Part shown: in pieces, positions 34,599-41,722 of the stretch | How the letters are laid out: each line of letters starts with the position of its first letter | Numbering within the stretch: the first letter of the stretch is position 1 | Notes under the pieces: generated by a model | The model's input: the letters and a program-made list of their open reading frames with translations, nothing else | The model's database searches: none | Told to the model about the DNA's origin: nothing | Translations under genes and position numbers: made by a program | Assembly (NCBI GenBank): GCA_947259885.1 | Contig: CAMYNW010000032.1 | Coordinates: 1-41,722 of the forward strand | From: an uncultured Gammaproteobacteria bacterium | Lineage (GTDB): Bacteria; Pseudomonadota; Gammaproteobacteria; Arenicellales; Poriferihabitantaceae | DNA: 41,722 bases | Direction: 5' to 3'

Positions 34599-35585
34599 AT
34601 GCAGTCCAGTCCTATGCATCCAATTTTAGTTTGTGGGGCCGGTGGATTTATTGGAACTCATCTGGTACATCGACTCAAATCTGATGGTTATTGGGTTCGT
34701 GGCGTGGACCTCAAATCCCCTGAGTTTGGAGGGAGCGTAGCGGATGAGTTCGTTATCGCCGATCTGAGGGATCCGATAGTTTGTCGAGATGTTATCGACC
34801 GACCGTTTGCCGAGGTCTACCAGCTCGCAGCAGATATGGGTGGCGCGGGATATTTGTTTTCCGGCGACAATGATGCTGAAGTTATGCGCAACTCTGCATT
34901 AATCAATCTTAATATGGTTAAGGAATGTTCAAGAGCTGGGGTGCAAAAATTGTTCTATGCGTCATCAGCCTGCGTATACCCTGAATACAATCAGATCGAT
35001 CCTGATAATCCCAATTGCGCGGAAGAGTCTGTCTATCCTGCGGAGCCTGATAGTGAATATGGCTGGGAAAAGCTGTTTAGTGAGCGACTATATAGCGCTT
35101 ACACCAGGAACCACGGACTTGTCGTTTATATCGGACGATTTCACAATATCTTTGGACCACTTTGTAGCTGGATCGGGGGACGAGAGAAGGTGCCTGCAGC
35201 TATTTGTCGTAAAGTCGCTGAAGCGGAAAACAATGCTGAAATAGAGATATGGGGCGATGGCTGCCAGACTCGATCTTTTCTTTATATCGAAGAGTGCCTC
35301 GAAGCGATGCTCCGGCTAGTCAATTCGAATTTTCGCGGTCCGATCAATATAGGCTCAACAGAGATGATTAGTATTAACGAATTAGCAATGTTGATTGCTG
35401 CGATCGCTGGGAAACAAATTCAGATTAAAAATATCCCAGGGCCAATAGGCGTGAGGGGGCGGAACTCGGACAATAATCTGATCCGAAGTAAACTTGGTTG
35501 GGCTCCATCGGAGACTCTTCGGCGTGGCCTTGAGCAGACGTATCCATGGATATTGGAGCAAGTTATCGCGCGACGGGCAGCCTAA
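34599..35585 (+). CDS. GDP-mannose 3,5-epimerase-like SDR enzyme
   Basis: A 328-residue extended short-chain dehydrogenase/epimerase. NAD binding is by GAGGFIG (13-19). Catalytic residues match those I recall for Arabidopsis GME at a constant offset of 20: Cys125 (SSACVYPE), Tyr154, Lys158 (YGWEK) and Lys197 (GGREK), corresponding to Cys145, Tyr174, Lys178 and Lys217. Other GME hallmarks are ADMGGAGYLF, RFHNIFGP, GDGCQTRSFLYIEEC and PGPIGVRGRNSDN. The expected reaction is GDP-D-mannose to GDP-L-galactose, with possible GDP-L-gulose. An ATG five codons downstream is an alternative start. Its neighbours are glycosyltransferases, so a donor-sugar role is more likely than ascorbate synthesis. Confidence 0.88.
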   Translation: MQSSPMHPILVCGAGGFIGTHLVHRLKSDGYWVRGVDLKSPEFGGSVADEFVIADLRDPIVCRDVIDRPFAEVYQLAADMGGAGYLFSGDNDAEVMRNSALINLNMVKECSRAGVQKLFYASSACVYPEYNQIDPDNPNCAEESVYPAEPDSEYGWEKLFSERLYSAYTRNHGLVVYIGRFHNIFGPLCSWIGGREKVPAAICRKVAEAENNAEIEIWGDGCQTRSFLYIEECLEAMLRLVNSNFRGPINIGSTEMISINELAMLIAAIAGKQIQIKNIPGPIGVRGRNSDNNLIRSKLGWAPSETLRRGLEQTYPWILEQVIARRAA

Positions 35586-35744
35586 AAGTTGAATGAGGTT
35601 CAGGGCTGCATTGAATCCTAGCTTACTGCACCCGAATCGACTATTCGGTAACTGGGCTGATTGCTTTGTTTTAAGAACAACAAGCCAGGCTTTAGCGAGG
35701 GGCAATAGGACTACAAATTTGACTAAAGTTTTTAATATTTAGCG

Positions 35745-36806
35745 ATGGGTCTACGTCAACTACTATGGAGGCTTATTATTTTGTGTTTAATTTCTGCGTG
35801 TTCTCCGGAAGATACCCAAAAGATAAGCATTGACGAATTAAAACATTATCAATGAAACAGACTTAACTTTAAGGAGGCTGGTTGGAAGCACGAAGATATA
35901 TTTTTTGTTAATCAAAATTTAGGATGGGTTGTTGTAAACGATCAAGGAGAAATCCATAAAACAGAGGATGGTGGAAAAAGTTGGTTCCAGCAATTCAAAC
36001 CACCCGAACGACCCTACTTTCGCTCGATTGGTTTCATTGACGAAAAGATCGGTTTTGCGGGTAATCTGACCGGAGAGCACCGCAATACTCTCTATCGCAC
36101 ACTTGATGGAGGATTAAACTGGTCTGTAGTCGAGATTGATGGCAGAGTGATTGGGTTATGTGCAATATTTGTGGTGGACGATGAAACGATATATGCGGCG
36201 GGAAAGTATCGAGGGCCCGCCTATGTCATCAAATCGGTCGATGGCGGTAGATCCTGGTCCGCAATAGATATGAATCACATTCTAGGTCAGGCAACAGATA
36301 TCTATTTCTTCAAAGATCAAGAAGGCTTACTTGTTGGTGGAAGTGCAGCCGATTCTATTGAGTCACAAGTCATGGTGTTATCCACATCGGATGGCGGCGA
36401 AAGCTGGCAAGAACGGTACCGCGGACCGCATTTGGGGGAAATGGCCTGGAAAATATCTTTTCCCAGCCGGGATGTCGGTTATGTCTCCATTGATTCGGAG
36501 GGCCTGAAAGACGTCGATACCGAATACTTCCTGAAAACCAGCGACGGCGGTCTCACTTGGAACAGAATGCCTTACTATCAGGGGTCTTATCGGGCCCAGG
36601 GAATTGGCTTTGTAACCGAAAGTACTGGTTGGATTGGCAGCTTCCGAGATGATCGCCATACTATGGTTACTTATGATGGTGGGGTGAGCTGGCAGGAGAC
36701 CACAATTGGTAATCGGATAAACCGAATTCGATTCATGGAGGGCACGACAGGCTTTGCCGCTGGACACTGGCTCTACAGATTTGATAAACGCGAAATTTCT
36801 GATTAA
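35745..36806 (+). pseudogene. YCF48/BNR-repeat lipoprotein gene interrupted by one in-frame TGA
   Basis: ATG 35745 opens a lipoprotein signal peptide with lipobox LISAC (Cys19). After 36 codons a TGA at 35853-35855 interrupts, yet the same frame continues without further stops to 36806, giving 353 codons in all. The continuation is clearly one protein with six YCF48/BNR-type repeats: TEDGGKSW, TLDGGLNW, SVDGGRSW, TSDGGESW, TSDGGLTW and TYDGGVSW. Such propellers act as assembly factors or surface scaffolds. Either a recent nonsense mutation, a sequencing error, or recoding at TGA explains this. A shorter product from GTG 36147 would lack two repeats and the export signal. Confidence 0.8.
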
Positions 36807-37145
36807 AAAATTGCAGATCACTGACAAGACTCTCCTCCCAACAGTAAGCGAAATGGAAAGAATATGAGTTACTTTATCGTGGCATTTCTCGAGCATATAT
36901 TTATGCAGTGTCTAAACATTCGACAGTGTGCGGCTTATTTCCAGTGGCACCCGAGATTGAATGGGGCGTATACAGCTTAATGAGCTGAATTGAGTCAATG
37001 CGCTTAGTACTCCGACTTAAATTGCCCTATGACTTGCTACTGACTTGAGTTGGTTAGCGTGAAAACTTAGTTCGACGATTCGCAAAATTCAACATATTAT
37101 GAATACAATCAGCCCATTTGTATTTGGCAAGCATGCCATTAACTA
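36807..37145. other. Gene-free spacer
   Basis: An AT-rich spacer between the YCF48-like gene and the large glycosyltransferase gene. I see no gene, clear promoter or strong hairpin here. Confidence 0.5.
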
Positions 37146-39575
37146 ATGGAAAAATCATCCAGCACAATATTTGTCCAGATCGCCTCTTATAGGGATCCTG
37201 AGCTCCCAAAAACAATACAGAGTTGCCTGGCTAATGCTCACTTTCCTGAAAACTTGCGATTTGGAATCTGTTGGCAATATGACTCACAGACAATCCATGA
37301 CATGGATGCATTCAATCACGACAATCGATTCAGAATCGACAAAATTAATTATCAGGATAGCAAAGGTTGCTGCTGGGCGCGCAACCGCGTCAATCGACTT
37401 TACCAGGAAGAAACCTATACCCTTCAGATTGATGCTCATATGCGGTTTGCCCCTGAGTGGGATAGTCTTCTAATTGGAATGATTGAAGGTATTCGAGATA
37501 CCAAGCCATTGATTACTACATACCCGCCTAGTTACTCGATAGTTAATGGCGAGGAAGTGTTGTCAGATGTCACAACCCCGCAAAAGCTTAAACTCAAACG
37601 ACTTCATCTTGACCTTACTACACGACTGGAGGGTGTATCTGTCACAGATTCAAACCAACCAGGTAAGAGCGAATATATCGCTGCAGGTTATTTCTTTACG
37701 CTTGGACAGTTTTGCAAAGAGGTAGAATATGATCCAAATCTCTATTTTCTTGGCGAAGAAATAAATCTTGCGGTCAGGGCATATTCCAATGGTTACAACT
37801 TTTACTATCCGAATAAGAACCTGGTTTGGCATCTTTATGGCCATGGCGCGTCACTACACTGGTCTGATCATCCAGATCAAGAACATATTCAGCATGCAAC
37901 GGCAATCGATCGTCTAGAGAAATTACTGCTGCACGACTCAAATGATTTAGAACAGTATGGTCTTGGTAAAGAACGCACGCTTAAGGATTATGAGCAGTAT
38001 GCGAACATCTGTTTTTCCGAGGTTTTAGAACGCAGGAAACTTGCGAAACCTGAAATCCCTTTTCATCATCGTATCCGGCTCAATACCAGTGAAATAGAAG
38101 TCAGGAATGATTACCATTATTGGGTATTTTGTTTATTGAACGAGGAAGATATTGAGATTTATCGTCAGGACATCAAGGATCCTGATGTGCTAAACCATCG
38201 TGTTAACGAGATTGCTATCAATACTTTACTTCCCTCGATGCCAACGCAGTATAAACTTTGGCCCAAGCATCGAGAATGGGGGCCGGAACTGATTTATCCC
38301 TTGTATTTCTTGACAGATACTTCGAAGACCACAGAAATTGAGAAGCTGCCAGTGCAACCACGTGTGTTCGTTGCACTAGCAGCTTACTGTGAGCCCGAAC
38401 TCGTACTTACCATCCAGAATTGCCTAAATCGAGCGCAGTTTCCTGAGCGTCTAACTTTTGGAATTTGTCTGCAGTTTGATGACGACGGTCCTCCGGAAAT
38501 ACAGCAAACATGTCTAGATGATTATGAAAATGATGAACGATTTCGAATCGTAAAGTATCCGTATCAGGATAGTCAGGGGGGGTGCTGGGCCAGAAATATC
38601 GTTCAATCGCTTTACCGTGATGAGGAATACACACTGCAGGTGGATAGCCATACACGATTCCTGGCGAACTGGGATATCGCGCTAATCAATATGATGCAAG
38701 TATTTCCTTCGGCAAAACCCCTTATCACTGGTTTCCCACCGCTTTATTTTTATGAAAATGAAAAAGAGAATCTGATCGACTTTTACCACCTGGAACGGGT
38801 TCCCACTACATTAGTCGAAAGTTGGAGCGAGGACGGTTGGGTTTATCACCCAACGCGCTACCTACCACAAAACACAAAAACACCGCGACGATGCAGGATT
38901 TTGTCCGGCGCTTTCGTGTTTACCCTTGGCAGGTGGAATTATGAAGTGAATCAGGACCCCTACCATTTATACACCGGCGAGGAATTTGCGTTAACGCTAC
39001 GGTCATACACCCATGGATATGACCTGTTTAATCCGTTACACATTGTTGTCTGGCATCGTTGTCATCCACAGCCAAACCGAAAATATATTCACCATTTTGA
39101 TAAGGAGGCTGTGCTGGCGCAACATAATTTAGCGATCGAAAGGTTGCAAATTTTGCTGTCTGGTGACACAGGACAGTCGCTCGGGCTATTTGGACTTGGG
39201 AGCAAGAGGACACTGCAGCAATATAGCTTGTTTTCTGGACTTGACTTTGAAACCAGGACAATCCATGCAGACGCTATTCACGGTGTGCCACCAGATCCGA
39301 TCACTGTGTTGAGTGATAAACGGGCAGAAGCTGAGATTCAAGAGCAAGAGATCATTGACGTATCCATCCATCTTAAAGACGCTAAACCCGTTCTTATACG
39401 GTGCGCCGAGAATTCCCCGGTTCTGGAAGACCTGTATGAAGCGTTGCGGATTAATGCTAATCCTGACCTTAATCAGACCGATCGTTTAATATACTTAAGT
39501 TTTGATGATGAAGGCCATGAACTGTATTTTCTTCAATCGCAACTGCAGTTTATCGAAACCAGAACGATTGGATAG
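37146..39575 (+). CDS. Tandem-duplicated GlcNAc-transferase-like protein (GT60 type)
   Basis: An 809-residue protein with two homologous halves, each similar to the GlcNAc-transferase family of Dictyostelium Skp1 GlcNAc-transferase (GT60). Half 1 starts at about residue 5 and half 2 at about residue 407. Matching blocks are SYRDPELPKTIQSCLANAHF and AYCEPELVLTIQNCLNRAQF, CCWARNRVNRLYQ and GCWARNIVQSLYR, and QIDAHMRFAPEWD and QVDSHTRFLANWD. The D-x-H motif in each is the probable metal/donor site. The last 150 residues are a separate tail. GT60 enzymes add GlcNAc to hydroxyproline or threonine of proteins in eukaryotes, so protein O-glycosylation is possible here. No signal peptide is seen. Confidence 0.82.
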   Translation: MEKSSSTIFVQIASYRDPELPKTIQSCLANAHFPENLRFGICWQYDSQTIHDMDAFNHDNRFRIDKINYQDSKGCCWARNRVNRLYQEETYTLQIDAHMRFAPEWDSLLIGMIEGIRDTKPLITTYPPSYSIVNGEEVLSDVTTPQKLKLKRLHLDLTTRLEGVSVTDSNQPGKSEYIAAGYFFTLGQFCKEVEYDPNLYFLGEEINLAVRAYSNGYNFYYPNKNLVWHLYGHGASLHWSDHPDQEHIQHATAIDRLEKLLLHDSNDLEQYGLGKERTLKDYEQYANICFSEVLERRKLAKPEIPFHHRIRLNTSEIEVRNDYHYWVFCLLNEEDIEIYRQDIKDPDVLNHRVNEIAINTLLPSMPTQYKLWPKHREWGPELIYPLYFLTDTSKTTEIEKLPVQPRVFVALAAYCEPELVLTIQNCLNRAQFPERLTFGICLQFDDDGPPEIQQTCLDDYENDERFRIVKYPYQDSQGGCWARNIVQSLYRDEEYTLQVDSHTRFLANWDIALINMMQVFPSAKPLITGFPPLYFYENEKENLIDFYHLERVPTTLVESWSEDGWVYHPTRYLPQNTKTPRRCRILSGAFVFTLGRWNYEVNQDPYHLYTGEEFALTLRSYTHGYDLFNPLHIVVWHRCHPQPNRKYIHHFDKEAVLAQHNLAIERLQILLSGDTGQSLGLFGLGSKRTLQQYSLFSGLDFETRTIHADAIHGVPPDPITVLSDKRAEAEIQEQEIIDVSIHLKDAKPVLIRCAENSPVLEDLYEALRINANPDLNQTDRLIYLSFDDEGHELYFLQSQLQFIETRTIG

Positions 39576-39760
39576 AGCGAGTGCAGACCGGGTCTGACGG
39601 CGATATTACAGCGGTAAACCTTTTGCAGATGGCAAATAACTCGCACAGTGGTTGAGTCTGCGCTGGACACTAACCACCGTACCGGTCACAACACACGGCA
39701 ATCGCTTGTATTCGATCTGCTGACATGATGTAATTGACCCGGTTTCAAAGGGCTAAGGGT

Positions 39761-40513
39761 ATGAGTGACCGAGAGAATCAAGATGAGAATACGAATCCTG
39801 AAAGAGCTGCTTCTAGCCATGACAAGGACAAATCATCTCTAGAAAAACGCCGCAAGGTGCTTAAGGCTGGCGGTTTTGTAGCAGCAACTGGCGCAGTGGC
39901 GGATCAATGGTCAAAACCCTTAGTGGAGTCAGTTTTATTACCTGCCCATGCCGTTTCTTCTGCACAACTTATTGGCGCAATCTTTACCGTAAGCATCACT
40001 TCAACGCCGGATGGTGTTGTACCGAGCGATAGTGTAGTTAGCGATGCGTCAGAGAAGCCGAGTCCATTAGACTTGTTGATACCTCCCGCGTATGCCCAAG
40101 GAACATCAGTGTCGACGCCAGCACCATCACCGTCACCTACCACGGCACCGACACCGGCACCTACCACTGTACCGACACCGTCACCTACTGCACCGACACC
40201 GTCACCTACTGCACCGACACCGTCACCGGCACCCGGTGGGAACGGCCGCTGTCCGGTGATAGGGCAATGCGCATTTATCTCTCCTCCAGGTTCGACGAAG
40301 CAGGTGCAGTTTAATATTACGAATGTCGGAGGAGGACTCCTTGCAATGACTGATGGTCTGAATTACAAGGGCGTAATAGCGGGAATAACCATAAACGGGT
40401 TTTTTACCGATCAAACATATCGCACAACTCAGGGCACTGCGACCGGGTTTGGGTGTAACGCTGCATTCTCCGCTAAACTTGGTGGCAGTTGCAAACCGGC
40501 CGTACCGGCCTAA
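39761..40513 (+). CDS. Secreted Pro/Thr-rich protein with twin-arginine-like N-terminus
   Basis: A 250-residue protein from ATG 39761; a TTG 27 nt upstream is a weaker start. A charged N-terminus leads to K-R30-R31-K-V-L-K and a mildly hydrophobic stretch (AGGFVAATGAVADQW), a Tat-like signal or anchor. It then has KPLVESVLLPAHA, a short motif seen in other small exported proteins. Residues about 118-158 are nearly all Pro, Thr, Ser and Ala. The C-terminal 90 residues form a Gly-rich domain with four Cys. I do not recognise the family. The Pro/Thr tract is an obvious candidate for O-glycosylation by the flanking enzymes. Confidence 0.6.
   Translation: MSDRENQDENTNPERAASSHDKDKSSLEKRRKVLKAGGFVAATGAVADQWSKPLVESVLLPAHAVSSAQLIGAIFTVSITSTPDGVVPSDSVVSDASEKPSPLDLLIPPAYAQGTSVSTPAPSPSPTTAPTPAPTTVPTPSPTAPTPSPTAPTPSPAPGGNGRCPVIGQCAFISPPGSTKQVQFNITNVGGGLLAMTDGLNYKGVIAGITINGFFTDQTYRTTQGTATGFGCNAAFSAKLGGSCKPAVPA
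40115..40240 (+). repeat. Tandem coding repeat in the Pro/Thr-rich tract
   Basis: The tract encodes PTP-type repeats. The clearest part is a 21-bp unit (ACCGACACCG plus TCACCTACTGC) present twice exactly at 40171-40191 and 40192-40212, with a third partial copy from 40213. The upstream part is a less regular version. The reading frame is preserved, so the copy number can change without breaking the protein. Confidence 0.85.
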
Positions 40514-40586
40514 TTGCCGCGCAGGCTTCCGAAAAACATTCAAATTCTAGCGCGCCAGAATTGAGATCTCACGCCGTACCCTTAGC

Positions 40587-41722
40587 GTGTCCAGATTTGT
40601 TAATTACTGGAGAAATGAAATATCGGCTAAGGTAACTGCCGCCCCGCCTCTATTTGGAGAACCTGATGCCAACAAATATATAACCTTTGAACTTGATTGC
40701 GGCGGACTGAACAATATTCGCATGCAGTTCGAATATATTTCGGTAATCGCTGCAATTACTGGCAGAACGCTCGTTTTGCCACCTGCTGACGCATGGTATC
40801 TGATTAACCGGGGTCCAATTAGCAGGGAGGGTGATCTGGGTGGGGTCTCGCACCACAGTGATTTCTTTGATATCGAAGCGTTACGTGCATGGATTCCAGT
40901 CGTTTCCGCTGAGCAATTTATAAGAAAAGAAGGAGCCAATTTAAGGATCCCTGAAGAGTTTCAGAGCGTTGATCGTTCGTTAAATACTTCTGAACGGTCG
41001 GATTCTAAACGAGCCCTGCGCAGCGCTTGGGTGAAATGGCAGTCCCAGCAGTTTCAGCAGCTTTATTGGAATCCACTGAACAATGTTGTGTTCTACCCCG
41101 ATCTTTCTGCTGTATTTGAGGGATCTCAGGCCCCAGATGATGGGTTTATGGATGGCAGAACACCCGTGACTATTGATCGTTATTTGAACGATGAAAAAGT
41201 CCTCCATTTTTCCTGTAATGTAGAAAGAGGCCAGCGCCAGCTTGGGCTCATTTCCAAGGCGTTTGCATTTCCTGATTCCTCTTACCAAGCATGGATATGG
41301 AGGATGCTTAGAGACGGACTCAGGTTTTCCCCCTCAATTTTTAAGTGGTCTAAAGCATTTATCGATCTGCTTGGTTTGAATCAGTATTCGAGTCTGCATT
41401 TACGCCGTAACGATATCCAGTTTATCGAGGCCCGAGCTGCCCCCGAAATCACCTCCGAGACCATAAGTCAATTGCTTGATCACGAAGAGCCCATCTATAT
41501 TGCCACTGACGAGAAGGATGAAGAATTTTTTAAAAATATTGAACGGCAGCGAACAGTGTTCCGGTATGCTGATCTAGCCTCGATGATGAGAAATAAAACA
41601 GGGCAGAATGATGTTCCGAACAAATTTATCGGTTGTGTCGAACAACTGATTTGTGCCGGAGGTAGACGCTTCATTCGAACTCCGCATTCAAGTTTAAGTA
41701 TGTACATCTCGAGAATTCGTGG
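40587..41722 (+). CDS. O-fucosyltransferase-like protein (partial, C-terminus outside window)
   Basis: I translated this directly; the frame is open from a TAG near 40550 to the window end, and GTG 40587 is the first plausible start, giving 378 residues so far. The N-terminal part FELDCGGLNNIRMQFEYISV followed by GRTLVLPP is the hallmark of GDP-fucose protein O-fucosyltransferases. The donor motif appears as SLHLRRNDIQF, and IYIATDEKDEEFF and the final CVEQLICAGGRRFIRTPHSS are the other conserved blocks. In eukaryotes such enzymes fucosylate Ser or Thr of secreted proteins. It follows the Pro/Thr-rich gene by 73 bp. The donor could be GDP-L-fucose or a related GDP-L-sugar. Confidence 0.8.
   Translation, partial: MSRFVNYWRNEISAKVTAAPPLFGEPDANKYITFELDCGGLNNIRMQFEYISVIAAITGRTLVLPPADAWYLINRGPISREGDLGGVSHHSDFFDIEALRAWIPVVSAEQFIRKEGANLRIPEEFQSVDRSLNTSERSDSKRALRSAWVKWQSQQFQQLYWNPLNNVVFYPDLSAVFEGSQAPDDGFMDGRTPVTIDRYLNDEKVLHFSCNVERGQRQLGLISKAFAFPDSSYQAWIWRMLRDGLRFSPSIFKWSKAFIDLLGLNQYSSLHLRRNDIQFIEARAAPEITSETISQLLDHEEPIYIATDEKDEEFFKNIERQRTVFRYADLASMMRNKTGQNDVPNKFIGCVEQLICAGGRRFIRTPHSSLSMYISRIR

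Noticed and set aside
40171..40240. Repeat tract considered as a CRISPR array
   Set aside because: Units are contiguous 21-bp coding repeats without spacers.
40604..40939. Minus-strand ORFs at 40604-40939 and 40980-41288
   Set aside because: They are antisense to the O-fucosyltransferase-like gene, whose plus-strand frame is open and full of family motifs.

Overview
The window looks like a chromosomal piece of a Gammaproteobacterium, probably an uncultured or marine lineage. This rests on the queA-tgt pair, glyA, a PotABCD-type transporter, DUF302 and S24 families, and mid-range base composition. The species cannot be named from the sequence. Both edges cut a gene: an exported phospholipase D-like protein on the left and an O-fucosyltransferase-like protein on the right.

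Left part (1-10.7 kb), almost all on the minus strand: a partial exported PLD-family protein, a class-C beta-lactamase-like serine hydrolase, a complete polyamine ABC transporter operon (ATPase, two permeases, binding protein, closed by a strong intrinsic terminator), an enoyl-CoA hydratase and a PaaK-like CoA ligase. Next comes a gene-poor stretch holding a near-perfect sigma-54 promoter that points at a structured leader and a possible small ORF. A DUF302 gene with an FNR/ANR-type site follows, then tRNA-Leu(CAA).

Housekeeping part (10.8-20.7 kb): queA-tgt (queuosine tRNA modification), a large Sel1/SH3-like/SPOR envelope protein, glyA with a structured leader, an adaA-ogt DNA alkylation-repair pair preceded by a 14-bp tandem repeat, a small S24-like protein, and a SulP transporter. 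A palindromic REP-like element follows.

Central part (21.1-29.8 kb): a compact phosphate-handling cluster that I recognise as a form of the GAK system (ATP-grasp, amphi-Trp, kinase). A divergent CofD-like gene faces an eight-gene operon: NUDIX, PhoU-like/APH-kinase fusion, ATP-grasp, HprK-related kinase B, SixA-NUDIX fusion, histidine phosphatase, metallophosphoesterase and amphi-Trp protein. Families of this system have been named, but its chemistry is, as far as I know, unknown.

Right part (29.8-41.7 kb): an AT-richer 1-kb gap carrying two decayed tRNA fragments leads into what looks like a glycan or protein-glycosylation island. It holds a nucleotide-sugar dehydrogenase, a GT-B glycosyltransferase, a GT11-like alpha-1,2-fucosyltransferase, a close homologue of plant GDP-mannose 3,5-epimerase, a YCF48-like lipoprotein gene broken by one in-frame TGA, a tandem-duplicated GlcNAc-transferase-like (GT60-type) protein, a secreted Pro/Thr-rich protein, and a POFUT-like protein. 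The hypothesis I find most interesting is that the epimerase supplies GDP-L-galactose (6-hydroxy-GDP-L-fucose) to the fucosyltransferase-like enzymes, possibly to decorate the neighbouring Pro/Thr-rich protein.
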